DNA of 64,000 bases from the NCBI GenBank assembly GCA_964602515.1, contig CAZRRJ010000006.1, forward strand, positions 167,421 through 231,420. Reading direction: 5' to 3'. A program made the position numbers and the translations under genes. The notes under the pieces are model-generated. The model saw only the letters and a program-made list of their open reading frames with translations. It ran no database searches and was not told where the DNA came from. Positions 36,821 through 46,614 of the stretch are shown here, in pieces (positions within the stretch are counted from its first letter, which is position 1; every line of letters starts with the position of its first letter). This DNA is from Carboxylicivirga sp964602515 (GTDB lineage Bacteria; Bacteroidota; Bacteroidia; Bacteroidales; Marinilabiliaceae).

Positions 36821-37366
36821 TCATTCCGGGATATTATCAAGTGCATTGCAAACTTCAAATGCGTTATCTACAACATGCCACATTTGCCCATGTTCTGTCT
36901 GCATAAAATCCTCATCAATCATCTTTTGTAGCATATCAAGCAAAGGCTGATAGTAGCCATCCGTATTTACAATAACAACCGGCTGATGTATCTTTCCCAA
37001 CTTTTTTAATGACAAGACTTCAAAAAGTTCCTCCAAAGTCCCAATTCCACCTGCAAGTGCAACAATAGCATTGGTATCCTTCACTAAAAGCCGTTTCCTC
37101 TCAGCCATATCATCAACATGAACCATATTCGTGACTCCTTTATGTTCCCATTCCACTTCAACCATAAAACGAGGAATCACTCCAGTTATTTCACCTTTTA
37201 ACTCTAGGGCTCTGTTGGCCAGAAACCCCATTAAACCAACAGCTCCTCCTCCATAAACAATACCGTATTCAGCTTTAACCAACTCTTCTGCCAGATTAGC
37301 AGCTTCTTCTAAAAATACCTGTTTTACTTTAGGACTTGAAGTACAAAAAATACATACTTTATTCAT
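36821..37366 (-). CDS. LOG family nucleotide 5'-monophosphate phosphoribohydrolase (TIGR00730)
   Basis: A 181-residue Rossmann-fold protein of the LOG/YgdH/lysine-decarboxylase-like family. Such proteins split cytokinin riboside 5'-monophosphate or purine nucleoside monophosphates into base and ribose phosphate. The family signature PGGxGTxxE is present but with Ala105 for the first proline (AGGIGTLEE). The YGGGAVGLMG nucleotide motif and MAERKRLL are standard. The physiological substrate in this organism is unknown. It stands on the minus strand 117 bp from the DUF4271 gene. Confidence 0.85.
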   Translation of the reverse strand: MNKVCIFCTSSPKVKQVFLEEAANLAEELVKAEYGIVYGGGAVGLMGFLANRALELKGEITGVIPRFMVEVEWEHKGVTNMVHVDDMAERKRLLVKDTNAIVALAGGIGTLEELFEVLSLKKLGKIHQPVVIVNTDGYYQPLLDMLQKMIDEDFMQTEHGQMWHVVDNAFEVCNALDNIPE

Positions 37367-37409
37367 TTACAATATATTATAAAAAAACTAATATAATTGA
37401 GTAGCAAAA

Positions 37410-37844
37410 CTAGGTACTATCGCCAACACACCACATGGCTGCACCTAATAAAACTATATCCTTTAGTATACTCTGTCCTAACTTTGATAACTCGGGGAAT
37501 CCATAAGGAGCTTGCCACACAAACGCCGAAGTAAAAAGAGTTGACACACTAAGCAACAAAATAACAGAAGCAACAACACCTCCCCAAAACGATACTTTTC
37601 GAGCTACAGGCTTAACAGCAATGGCAATCCCAATTACTATTTGCAGATAAGCTATTAATTTCGAAAAGGTATATGGTGTAATATATGTTAGCATCCAACT
37701 AAATAGTGATGAATTAGATAAAATATCCCTCAAATAATCTGCTTCGGAGTTTTTTAGTTTTAACATTCCCAACCACATAAAAGCAATTGCTAATCCATAT
37801 CTGAGAATAAATTGACCGAGCGTTTTAAACGTTTTAGCTAACAT
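37410..37844 (-). CDS. DUF417 / YkgB-family (RclC-like) membrane protein
   Basis: A 144-residue membrane protein with about four hydrophobic segments. The ending PYGFPELSKLGQSILKDIVLLGAA is typical of the DUF417 (YkgB) family, which includes E. coli RclC of the reactive-chlorine response. No rclA or rclR homologue is nearby. It lies 11 bp downstream of the glutaminase gene and so shares a transcript with it. Confidence 0.8.
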   Translation of the reverse strand: MLAKTFKTLGQFILRYGLAIAFMWLGMLKLKNSEADYLRDILSNSSLFSWMLTYITPYTFSKLIAYLQIVIGIAIAVKPVARKVSFWGGVVASVILLLSVSTLFTSAFVWQAPYGFPELSKLGQSILKDIVLLGAAMWCVGDST

Positions 37845-37855
37845 CGTATTTTGTT

Positions 37856-38794
37856 TTAAAAAATTGAAATACCAATTTTAGTTGTGAATAACTCCAATGC
37901 TTTTACGCCAACCAATGAGTTGCCATAATTATCTAAACCGGGACTCCATACACAAACAGACAATAAGCCCGGAATAATAGCTGCAATTCCTCCTCCAACA
38001 CCACTCTTTCCCGGCATACCAACACGAAAAGCAAAATCACCAGCAGCATCATAAGTACCACATGTTAATAATAATGAGTTTATACGTTTGGCCTGACTGG
38101 CTGTAAGATGTTCTTTTTGACTAATTGGATCAACACCATGATTTGCCAGGAATAAAAAAGCACGGGCTATATCTTCACAATTCATAGATACAGAACAGTG
38201 ACCAAAATAAAAGTCAAGCACCTCTTCTACTTCTGATTCAATATTCCTATAGCTTTTCATAAAGTGTGCTAGTGCAGTATTCCTATATCCGAAATTTTTC
38301 TCAGAAAGCAACATTTCCTGGTTTATTGAGATTGATTCATTATCTGCCAGTTCTCGAATAAAATCAATAATCATAGACAAGGAATTGGTAGTATTTGAAA
38401 CCACACAGTCGGCCACTACAATAGCTCCTGCATTTATAAATGGATTACGTGGCCTTCCATTTTCATATTCTAATTGCACTAATGAATTAAATGGATTACC
38501 TGATGGCTCCTTACCTACACGCTCCCATAATTGATCATTTAGAATTGTGAATGCCTTAGTAAGGCTAAATACCTTAGAAATACTCTGAACAGAAAAATTT
38601 GTTTTTGAATCTCCTGTGGAATAGCTCTTACCATTTAATAGCTGAACAGTCATACCAAATGCCTCTATATCCACATTACTAAGTTCCGGAATATAATCCG
38701 CTACTTTTCCTTGCTTTCTAAGTGGCTGTACTTCCTTTGCTATTTCTTCAATTATAGCTTGCCAGTTTAGCACTGACACTTCAGAGTTAAGCAT
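37856..38794 (-). CDS. glsA: Glutaminase
   Basis: Hydrolyses glutamine to glutamate and ammonia. The fold is of the serine-dependent beta-lactamase type. The catalytic pair SxxK is in FSVQSISKVFSL (about residues 68-79). NPFINAGAI and the later GKSGVGGGIAAIIPG segments are conserved. Its 312 residues match the YbaS/GlsA group. In E. coli this enzyme serves acid resistance; here the only clue is the co-transcribed YkgB-family gene. Confidence 0.95.
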   Translation of the reverse strand: MLNSEVSVLNWQAIIEEIAKEVQPLRKQGKVADYIPELSNVDIEAFGMTVQLLNGKSYSTGDSKTNFSVQSISKVFSLTKAFTILNDQLWERVGKEPSGNPFNSLVQLEYENGRPRNPFINAGAIVVADCVVSNTTNSLSMIIDFIRELADNESISINQEMLLSEKNFGYRNTALAHFMKSYRNIESEVEEVLDFYFGHCSVSMNCEDIARAFLFLANHGVDPISQKEHLTASQAKRINSLLLTCGTYDAAGDFAFRVGMPGKSGVGGGIAAIIPGLLSVCVWSPGLDNYGNSLVGVKALELFTTKIGISIF

Positions 38795-38800
38795 AATCCA

Positions 38801-39508
38801 CTATTTAGTTTTTTTAAATGGAATATGATACTCTAGGGTATAGGTGAATCCAAGATTCGTTGATCTGTCCCTTCTTCCATAACCAGGAATGGAGTATGGT
38901 TCGAGCACATCGTCCTTACCCACACTTATAACAGTTCTTACACGCACTGACCACCCCATATATATATTTTTAAGCACCTCTGAACGCAGGCCAAAAACTA
39001 ACTCTGCCCAGTGTGAATCAACTGTTGATGAACCTAAAGCTGCCTGGTAATCTCCCCAATAATCTTCCTTAATTGTAAATCCTGGGCACTCATGATCCTG
39101 AAATGCAACACCATACCTTAATCCTAATAAGATGTTATCATTATTACCTACTTCCTCTACTTTGAATAAATTATAATCAAATCCCAGGCGCATAAAACTT
39201 CCGTTAGAAGAGTAACTTATCTTCTCTTCATCAATCTCAACATTTTCATAGCCCAATTCTGCAACTGCTTGCCATTTACGATTTAGCGTATACCTGGCAT
39301 TAGCCTCAACACCAAAACGCTCATTTGTGAATAGATGAGTTATAAAAGGAGCCAAATCAATACCTATGGCAATTCCCGGGTTACCCCTGTTTTCAATCTT
39401 TTTCTCCTCTTCTTTTAATTCTTTATACTTGTCTTGTGCCTGGGCGCACAAACAAAAAACAAAGAAGTTAAGACCCAATATATATCTTAACATTTTCAAT
39501 ATTTTCAT
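38801..39508 (-). CDS. DUF6048 family outer-membrane-like protein
   Basis: A 235-residue exported protein with a signal peptide ending CAQAQ-D (about residue 25). The remainder is an alternating beta pattern with aromatic residues (RYTLNRKWQAVAELGYEN, then several GLRYG/GLRSE strands) consistent with a small beta-barrel. It belongs to the DUF6048 family, which in Bacteroidota follows DUF6452. The 5' end overlaps the DUF6452 gene by 41 bp with the start at 39508; an ATG at 39493 is also possible. Function unknown. Confidence 0.78.
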   Translation of the reverse strand: MKILKMLRYILGLNFFVFCLCAQAQDKYKELKEEEKKIENRGNPGIAIGIDLAPFITHLFTNERFGVEANARYTLNRKWQAVAELGYENVEIDEEKISYSSNGSFMRLGFDYNLFKVEEVGNNDNILLGLRYGVAFQDHECPGFTIKEDYWGDYQAALGSSTVDSHWAELVFGLRSEVLKNIYMGWSVRVRTVISVGKDDVLEPYSIPGYGRRDRSTNLGFTYTLEYHIPFKKTK

Positions 39509-39968
39509 TATAAATAACTGATGAATAGCTAATAACAACAGAATCGATTAAGTTATTAGTATGAATTACTGTATCTAACTCAAGATTATAAGTAAAGCCA
39601 CAATCTCCAGATATATATTCCAGATTCTTCTTATAAACAAAGCGAAGGGTATCATTAATTCCTTTTACCACCCCAAGAACCAATTTTTCCTCTCTGATTA
39701 CAAATTCTGTACTTTCCCTGTTCAAATCTGCCGGCATATACATTTTATTTACTCTTACGCTATCTAGCAAGATTGAGTCTCTTGGGTGATTTAGTCCCCA
39801 TAAATAAAAGCCATTCAAACTCGTATCACGATCTTCCCCGGAAGATCCAGAATACAATCCAGACTGAATAGCAGTCTGACCCGATAAACATAAATTGTTA
39901 TCATCACATGAACAAGCTATTACAATAACTATTGCAACAAGTAGTTGCCCGATTAATTTAAATTTCAT
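39468..39968 (-). CDS. DUF6452 family lipoprotein
   Basis: A 166-residue protein with a lipoprotein signal. The hydrophobic stretch in MKFKLIGQLLVAIVIVIACSC places a lipobox cysteine near residue 19-21. The start at 39968 is supported by the -7 element at 39985-39992; the upstream extension to 40103 lacks one. The mature part is beta-rich and of unknown role. It is co-transcribed with, and overlaps, the DUF6048 gene. The pair is characteristic of Bacteroidota. Confidence 0.78.
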   Translation of the reverse strand: MKFKLIGQLLVAIVIVIACSCDDNNLCLSGQTAIQSGLYSGSSGEDRDTSLNGFYLWGLNHPRDSILLDSVRVNKMYMPADLNRESTEFVIREEKLVLGVVKGINDTLRFVYKKNLEYISGDCGFTYNLELDTVIHTNNLIDSVVISYSSVIYNENIENVKIYIGS

Positions 39969-39984
39969 CGATATTGATTTGTTA

Positions 39985-39992
39985 CAAAAATA
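39985..39992 (-). promoter_or_regulatory. -7 element of the DUF6452/DUF6048 unit
   Basis: On the minus strand TATTTTTG fits TAnnTTTG. No -33 TTTG lies at the expected distance. The implied transcript start just upstream of the ATG at 39968 is used here to choose the start. Confidence 0.4.
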
Positions 39993-40216
39993 GCATGAAC
40001 AAACAAGAAAGGTGAAATCAACGAGAAAAAAAATAAATCTTATTCCGAAATCATTCTTACTGTTCGGTATCGAACAAGGGAGTGTTCGTTTTCGCACAAA
40101 CAATACTTCTTTTAAAAATAATCATTATTTTCTATATCAATACTTTATAAAAATCGGTCTATATATTGCTACACCGCTCACCTAACAGCAACTAGATCAA
40201 ACTTTAATAAGTAGAC

Positions 40217-41548
40217 ATGAAGAACCATTTTTTAGTGTTGGCTTTTTTTCTTGTTTTGGCCAATATTGGGACAATTAGTGCCCAAACAAATAAAATAAGC
40301 TTTGAGGAATATGATATGGATAATGGATTACACGTTATCTTACATCAGGATCATTCGACTCCTATTGTAACAATATCAGTTATGTACCACGTAGGGTCGA
40401 AAAATGAAAATCCTAAACGTACCGGGTTCGCGCACTTCTTTGAACACCTAATGTTTGAAGGCACAAAAAATATACCTCGTGGTGAATACTCAAACTATGT
40501 TGAACAGGCAGGAGGAACGCTTAACGCTAATACATCAAACGATCGTACCTATTACTATGAGATTTTGCCATCTAACCAATTGGAAATGGGATTGTGGCTG
40601 GAATCAGAAAGAATGCTGCATGCTAAAGTAGATTCTATTGGCATCCAGACTCAGAAAAAAGTGGTTATCGAGGAAAAGAAGCAAACAGTTGATAGTCGTC
40701 CGTATGGCACTTTATTGCAAGAAACGATGAAGCGTGCTTTTAAGAAGCATCCTTATAGATGGACTGTTATTGGTGACCCAAATCATATTAGGGCTGCAGA
40801 AGATGAAGAATTCGAACAATTTTACAAAGAGTTTTATGTGCCAAACAATGCAGCCTTAGTAATTGCCGGCGATATTGATATTGAGAAAACAAAATCACTT
40901 GTCGATAAGTACTTTGCTGAAATACCCAAAGGTAAAACAGAAATCTATCGCCCTTCAATTGTTGAGCCGGCTTTAAACGGTGAAGTACGCGATACTATTT
41001 TTGATAATATACAACTCCCCCTTATTGTGCAGGCCTACCGTACTCCGGCAATGGGTACTGATGATTATTATGCTTTAGAAATGTTATCACAACTACTTTC
41101 TGGCGGACAAAGTTCACGCCTATACAAAGCATTAGTTGATGAACAACAAAAAGCAATTGAAGCCGGATCATTTGCCCTGCCTTTCCAAGACCCCAGTGTA
41201 GCCATGGCTTTTGCTTTACCAAATATAGGCATTGATTGTAAAGACCTTGAGGATGCAATGGATGCTGAAGTAGAAAAAGTAAGAAACAACTTAATCTCGG
41301 AAAGAGAATTTCAGAAACTACGCAATCAATTTGAAAATTCATTTATAAAGTCAAATGTAAAATTAGCAAGCAGGGCTGAAAACTTGGCAACCAACTACAT
41401 TTATTTTGGCAATACTAACCTTATCAACACAGAGCTTGAGAACTACCTGGCTGTTACTCGCGAAGACATTAAGCGTGTGGCTAATAAGTATTTTATTGAA
41501 GATAATCGTGTTGTTCTCTATTATCTGCCAAAGTCGCAGCAAAATTAA
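40217..41548 (+). CDS. M16 family zinc metallopeptidase (HxxEH-bearing subunit)
   Basis: A 443-residue exported peptidase with signal peptide MKNHFLVLAFFLVLANIGTISAQ. The inverted zinc motif is present as FAHFFEHLMFEG (HFFEH), with the downstream glutamate in the KKVVIEEKK region. The two half-domains match an M16B single-pair peptidase. It is followed after 72 bp by a second M16 protein that lacks the zinc motif. Together they probably form the heterodimeric periplasmic processing enzyme seen in Bacteroidota and Gram-negatives. Confidence 0.92.
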   Translation: MKNHFLVLAFFLVLANIGTISAQTNKISFEEYDMDNGLHVILHQDHSTPIVTISVMYHVGSKNENPKRTGFAHFFEHLMFEGTKNIPRGEYSNYVEQAGGTLNANTSNDRTYYYEILPSNQLEMGLWLESERMLHAKVDSIGIQTQKKVVIEEKKQTVDSRPYGTLLQETMKRAFKKHPYRWTVIGDPNHIRAAEDEEFEQFYKEFYVPNNAALVIAGDIDIEKTKSLVDKYFAEIPKGKTEIYRPSIVEPALNGEVRDTIFDNIQLPLIVQAYRTPAMGTDDYYALEMLSQLLSGGQSSRLYKALVDEQQKAIEAGSFALPFQDPSVAMAFALPNIGIDCKDLEDAMDAEVEKVRNNLISEREFQKLRNQFENSFIKSNVKLASRAENLATNYIYFGNTNLINTELENYLAVTREDIKRVANKYFIEDNRVVLYYLPKSQQN

Positions 41549-41620
41549 TTATTAGACTAAGAGAAGTTTAAATTACTGATTACAAACAACATAAGCTTAA
41601 ATAATTGTAGGCTCAGAAAA

Positions 41621-43687
41621 ATGAATAGAATGAAAAAATTAATTTTATTTTTATTAGTAATTATTGTTACTATTAATATAAGTGCTCAATTGGATCGTAG
41701 TAAACCACCCAAGGCTGGTTCGGCACCCAAAGTAAACATTGGTAAAGCAAAATCATTTGAGTTAAAAAATGGTCTAAAAGTTTTTGTTGTAGAAAATGAT
41801 AAAGTTCCCATAGTTTCATATACTTTATCCTTAGATCTGGATCCGATAATGGAAGGAGATAAAGCCGGCTATTCAAGTATTGCAGGTGATTTAATGAGTA
41901 CAGGAACAACAACACGTTCGAAAGCACAAATTGATGAAGCTGTTGATTTTATAGGTGCACAACTTAATACCAGTGCATCTGGCATGTATGCAACCTCATT
42001 AAAAAAGCATTCAGATGAATTGCTTAACCTTATGACTGACGTGCTTTTTAACCCTTCTTTTCCTACTGAAGAACTTGAGAAAGCAAAAAAACAAATGTTA
42101 ACTGGCCTAAAATCTCAAAAAGATGATCCAAAAGCCATTGCATCTAATATTAAAAGTGTTTTACGTTATGGTAACGATCATCCTTATGGCGAAATATTAA
42201 CAGAACAATCCATTGAGTCTATAACTGTAGAAGATCTAAAAAATTATTATAGAACTTATTTTTGCCCTAATGTGGCTTACCTTGTTATTGTGGGTGACAT
42301 ATCTGTTAAAGAAGCTAAAAAACAAGCCAAAAAACATTTTGCAAAGTGGGAGTCAAAAGAAGTACCTACCTACAAATATAACCAGCCAAAAGAATTTGAT
42401 GTACCACAAGTTGTGGTTGCCAATAAAGATGGTTCAACACAATCAACTATTTCATTATCGTACAATGTAGATCTAAAATCAGGTCATCCTGATGCTATTA
42501 AAGCTCGTGTAATGAATCAGGTTCTTGGAGGAGGCTCATTCAGTGCCCGTTTATTTCAAAACCTACGGGAAGACAAAGGTTATACTTACGGTGCTTATTC
42601 ATCATTAAGTACAGATGAATTGATCGGATCATTTAATGCTGGTGCTAATGTGCGCACCAGCGTTACTGACAGTGCTTTCTCAGAGATAATTTATGAAATG
42701 AAGCGCATGCGTACTGAACTCGTTCCCGACAAAGATCTTGAAATGGTAAAAAATGCATTAACCGGAAGTTTTTCACGCTCATTGGAAGACCCTTCTACAG
42801 TAGCACGTTTTGCACTAAATATTCAAAAATACAATTTGCCTGAAGATTATTATGAAACGTACCTTGAACGTCTGGCCAATGTAACACCTGCCGATGTAAA
42901 AGCAATGGCTAACAAGTATTTAAAACCTGAAAATGCATTGATTCTGGCTGTTGGTGATGTACCAAATATGAAAGCTAGCTTGACTAAGTTCAGTAAAAAT
43001 GGCAAAGTTAGCATGTATGACTTTTACGGTAAAGAGATCAAATCAATGCCTCTTCCTGCTGATTTAACTGCTGAAAAGGTAATTCATAATTACATTGATG
43101 CAATTGGCGGTACTGAAGCTGTTGCAGCAGTAACAGATTATACTCTGAACGGTATCATGAGTATTCAAGGTATGTCAATAAATATGAAAATATACAGCCG
43201 GCGTCCAAACCACCAGTGTGTAGAAACCTACATGAATGGTAATTTAATGTCTAAACAAGTATTTAATGGTGTAGCAGGAAAAATTATTAGTCCGGCGGGT
43301 GAACAAATAATAGAAGGCGAAATGCTTGAAAACATGAAAGCAGAATCAATCCTTTTCCCAGAGACTAAATTTACTGATTTAGGTTATAAATTAGAGTTAC
43401 TAGGATCTGATAATATTGATGGAGAGGAAGTTGTAAAAATAAAAATTATTCACCCAACGGATCAGGAGCAAACTGTTTATTACAGCCGTTCAACAGGCTT
43501 AAAAGTTAAAGAAGTAAGCCAAACTCCCCAAGGAGCTATATCGAGTTCATATTCGGAATATGCAGAAGTAAAAGGCGTTAAATTTCCAAAAAAGATGACT
43601 CAAACTGTCGGCTCCCAAAAATTTGATGTTGTATTTGAATCAATTAAAGTTAACGAAGATATAGACGCAAGTATATTCGATATCTAG
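41621..43687 (+). CDS. M16-like subunit without zinc motif, with C-terminal beta extension
   Basis: A 688-residue exported protein. Residues about 35-470 are an M16 domain pair in which the HxxEH position reads AGYSSIAGDLMS, so it should be catalytically inactive and act as the partner of the upstream subunit. Residues about 480-688 are an extra beta-rich region resembling a LolA-like or lipoprotein-sorting fold. Signal peptide MKKLILFLLVIIVTINISAQ, from either ATG at 41621 or 41630. The gap of 72 bp to the HxxEH gene and their shared strand suggest one operon. Their joint substrate is unknown. Confidence 0.87.
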   Translation: MNRMKKLILFLLVIIVTINISAQLDRSKPPKAGSAPKVNIGKAKSFELKNGLKVFVVENDKVPIVSYTLSLDLDPIMEGDKAGYSSIAGDLMSTGTTTRSKAQIDEAVDFIGAQLNTSASGMYATSLKKHSDELLNLMTDVLFNPSFPTEELEKAKKQMLTGLKSQKDDPKAIASNIKSVLRYGNDHPYGEILTEQSIESITVEDLKNYYRTYFCPNVAYLVIVGDISVKEAKKQAKKHFAKWESKEVPTYKYNQPKEFDVPQVVVANKDGSTQSTISLSYNVDLKSGHPDAIKARVMNQVLGGGSFSARLFQNLREDKGYTYGAYSSLSTDELIGSFNAGANVRTSVTDSAFSEIIYEMKRMRTELVPDKDLEMVKNALTGSFSRSLEDPSTVARFALNIQKYNLPEDYYETYLERLANVTPADVKAMANKYLKPENALILAVGDVPNMKASLTKFSKNGKVSMYDFYGKEIKSMPLPADLTAEKVIHNYIDAIGGTEAVAAVTDYTLNGIMSIQGMSINMKIYSRRPNHQCVETYMNGNLMSKQVFNGVAGKIISPAGEQIIEGEMLENMKAESILFPETKFTDLGYKLELLGSDNIDGEEVVKIKIIHPTDQEQTVYYSRSTGLKVKEVSQTPQGAISSSYSEYAEVKGVKFPKKMTQTVGSQKFDVVFESIKVNEDIDASIFDI

Positions 43688-43795
43688 TGTCATTGGCATG
43701 AAAAAAGTATCGAATCATTCATAGAGTTTTTAAGAAAAATCTGATTTATTATTTCGGACAAAGTTAGATTGATAGTTTGAAGATTACTTGTAGTA

Positions 43796-43827
43796 AAAGA
43801 GGGTATCCAAATGTGAACACCCTCTTT
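43796..43827. terminator. Bidirectional terminator, M16 pair / alaS
   Basis: AAAGAGGGT (43796-43804) and ACCCTCTTT (43819-43827) form a perfect 9-bp stem between convergent genes, with A and T flanks. Confidence 0.8.
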
Positions 43828-43850
43828 CTTGTTTATTATGATGACCTTTA

Positions 43851-46487
43851 TTAATCTTCCAGTTTGCTCTTAACAATATTTAAAGCCTCATTTATCGCTA
43901 CATCTAAACCATCTATATTTTTGCCTCCTGCTGTTGCAAAAAATGGCTGACCACCTCCACCACCTTGCATCTTTTTAGCTGCTTCTCGAACAATCGTACT
44001 GGCATTTAGGTTATATTCTTTTACAAGGTTATCTGAAATTAAAATAGCCAACTGAGGCTTACCATTTACATCACCTCCCAAAATAGTAACGACATCTTCT
44101 AATTCCATTTTTATCTGGAAAGCCAGGTCTTTTAAAGAATCGGATAAAATTGGCTTAACACGGCGAGCGATAAGACTAACACCATTGACTTCAACAACAC
44201 TATCAATCAAATTGCGTCTTTCAATAGCCATAATATTTTTACGCATACCTTCTACCTGCATGTTCATATTTGTATTTTCAGACATTAGGTTTTCGATATT
44301 TTTCTTCAAATTAGTCGGATTCTTAAACATCTCTCCCAATTCTTTCATCAGGTTAAATTGTTGATTGATGAATTCCTCAGCTTTAGCCCCGGTTACTGCT
44401 TCAATACGCCTTACTCCGGCAGCAATAGATGATTCACTAATGATCTTAAAAAAGCCCATTTCTCCTGTTGCCTGTACGTGTGTTCCTCCACACAGCTCTA
44501 ACGAATCATCAAATTTAATGGCACGAACCAAATCCCCGTATTTTTCACCAAACAGTGCCACCGCTCCCATTTCTGTTGCTTTTGCCTGTGGTATATCACG
44601 CATTTCTTCAAGTGGTATATTCCGACGTATACGCTGGTTCACAATTGTTTCAACTTTTGCCAACTCAGCCTCTTCTACTTTCTGAAAATGTGCAAAGTCA
44701 AAACGTAAATAATCGGGATGTACCAATGAACCTTTTTGCTCAACATGATCACCCAGTGTTTCGCGCAAGGCTTGGTGCAATAAGTGAGTTGCCGTATGGT
44801 TATTGGCTGTATTCTGACGTCTATCTTTATTTACAATAGCTTTAAATGTTCCGTGTAGTTCGGTTGGAAGCTTTTTAGCTAAATGAACAATCAGGCTATT
44901 CTCCTTTTTTGTGTCAATAATTAATACCTTCTCGTCTCCCTGTTGAATATAACCGGTATCTCCAACCTGTCCACCACTTTCTGCATAAAAAGGAGTAATA
45001 TTGAAAACCAGTTGATACAATTCTTTATTCTTTGCCTTTATCTTACGGTAACGTGTTATAAAAACTTCTGACTCTAAATAATCATATCCAATAAACTCCT
45101 CATGGTCATCTTGTTGTAAAACTACCCAATCATCTGTTTCAATGGCTGTAGCATTGCGTGCACGTTGCTTTTGCTTCTCCATCTCTTCTTCAAACTCCTT
45201 ACGATTAACAACCAGATCATTTTCTTTTAAGATCAATTCTGTTAAATCCAAAGGAAAACCAAAAGTATCATAAAGTTCAAATGCAACTGAGCCATTCACA
45301 ACATTGTAACCTTGCGATTTTGTATCTGCCATAATTTTTTCGAGCATATTAATTCCTGTCGCCAAAGTGCGCAAAAATGACTCTTCTTCTTCTTTTATGA
45401 CTTTTTCAATCAAGGTCTTTTGTGATATTAGTTCAGGAAAAGCATCACCCATTGTATCAATCAGTACATCTATCAGTTTGTAGATAAATGATGATTTACT
45501 GTTTAAGAAAGTATAACTGTAACGAACAGCTCGACGAAGAATACGACGAATAACGTATCCCGCCTTATTATTTGATGGTAACTGTCCGTCAGTTATCGCA
45601 AATGCTATAGTTCGAACATGGTCAGCCACTACACGAATGGCAACATCTGTTTCTTCATTTTTACCGTATTCAAAACCCGATAATTCTGCAATTTTTTTGA
45701 TAATTGGAGAAAAAACATCACTGTCGTAATTGGATGACTTCCCTTGAATAACACGCACCAAACGTTCAAAACCCATTCCTGTATCAACATGTTTATTAGG
45801 CAATGGTAACAAGTCTCCATTAGACATCCTGTTAAACTGGATGAATACCAAATTCCAGATTTCAATAACCTGGGGATGATCTAAATTAACCAATGACTTT
45901 CCATCTACTTTAGCACGCTCCTCATCTGGTCGCAAGTCAATATGCACTTCTGAACAAGGACCACATGGTCCTGCCTCACCCATTTCCCAGAAGTTATCTT
46001 TCTTATTTCCGTTTATGATCCTGTTTTCACTAATCCACTCTTTCCAATTGTCAGCAGCCTCGTCATCACGGCTTAAATTATCTGCTTTACTACCTTCAAA
46101 AACTGTTACGTATAAACGATCTTTATCAATCTTCAATACTTCAGTAAGATATTCCCATCCCCACGCAATAGCCTCTTTCTTAAAATAATCACCAAAAGAC
46201 CAGTTACCTAGCATTTCAAACATAGTATGATGATATGTATCGTGCCCTACTTCCTCCAAATCATTATGCTTACCTGAAACACGTAAACATTTCTGAGAAT
46301 TAGTTACACGTGGACTTTCAGCAGGACTATTCCCTAAAAAGACATCTTTAAACTGATTCATTCCCGCATTGGTAAACATCAAAGTAGGATCATTCTTTAC
46401 AACCATTGGAGCAGATGAAACTACTTTATGTTGCTTAGAATTAAAGAATTCCAAAAAGCTCTTTCTTACCTCAGAAGCCGTCATCAT
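43851..46487 (-). CDS. alaS: Alanine--tRNA ligase
   Basis: AlaRS charges tRNA-Ala and clears mis-charged serine and glycine. The 878-residue protein runs in order: class II catalytic core (motif 1 near SNGDLLPLPNK, VDTGMGFERLVRV), editing domain with HTATHLLHQ and CGGTH, and the C-terminal DHHA1-type region with GGGGQPFFATAGG. Its length is normal. There are tandem ATGs at 46487 and 46484; either gives the family N-terminus (M)TASEVRKSFLEFF. It is divergent from the M23 peptidase gene. Confidence 0.98.
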   Translation of the reverse strand: MMTASEVRKSFLEFFNSKQHKVVSSAPMVVKNDPTLMFTNAGMNQFKDVFLGNSPAESPRVTNSQKCLRVSGKHNDLEEVGHDTYHHTMFEMLGNWSFGDYFKKEAIAWGWEYLTEVLKIDKDRLYVTVFEGSKADNLSRDDEAADNWKEWISENRIINGNKKDNFWEMGEAGPCGPCSEVHIDLRPDEERAKVDGKSLVNLDHPQVIEIWNLVFIQFNRMSNGDLLPLPNKHVDTGMGFERLVRVIQGKSSNYDSDVFSPIIKKIAELSGFEYGKNEETDVAIRVVADHVRTIAFAITDGQLPSNNKAGYVIRRILRRAVRYSYTFLNSKSSFIYKLIDVLIDTMGDAFPELISQKTLIEKVIKEEEESFLRTLATGINMLEKIMADTKSQGYNVVNGSVAFELYDTFGFPLDLTELILKENDLVVNRKEFEEEMEKQKQRARNATAIETDDWVVLQQDDHEEFIGYDYLESEVFITRYRKIKAKNKELYQLVFNITPFYAESGGQVGDTGYIQQGDEKVLIIDTKKENSLIVHLAKKLPTELHGTFKAIVNKDRRQNTANNHTATHLLHQALRETLGDHVEQKGSLVHPDYLRFDFAHFQKVEEAELAKVETIVNQRIRRNIPLEEMRDIPQAKATEMGAVALFGEKYGDLVRAIKFDDSLELCGGTHVQATGEMGFFKIISESSIAAGVRRIEAVTGAKAEEFINQQFNLMKELGEMFKNPTNLKKNIENLMSENTNMNMQVEGMRKNIMAIERRNLIDSVVEVNGVSLIARRVKPILSDSLKDLAFQIKMELEDVVTILGGDVNGKPQLAILISDNLVKEYNLNASTIVREAAKKMQGGGGGQPFFATAGGKNIDGLDVAINEALNIVKSKLED

Positions 46488-46534
46488 AATTATGTAATTT
46501 TATATTTTTGGTGTTATAAGTAAACAAAAAATGC

Positions 46535-46565
46535 CTTGCAAAGTTAGATTATTTAAGTAATTTTG
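46535..46565 (+). promoter_or_regulatory. Promoter of the M23 peptidase gene
   Basis: CTTG (46535-46538), a 19-nt spacer and TAATTTTG (46558-46565) match the consensus with one deviation in the -33 box. The leader to the ATG at 46615 is about 40 nt. Confidence 0.6.
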
Positions 46566-46614
46566 GGCGGTTAGTATCCATTTTTTATAATTTTAAAAAT
46601 AAAACTTCGCAGTT

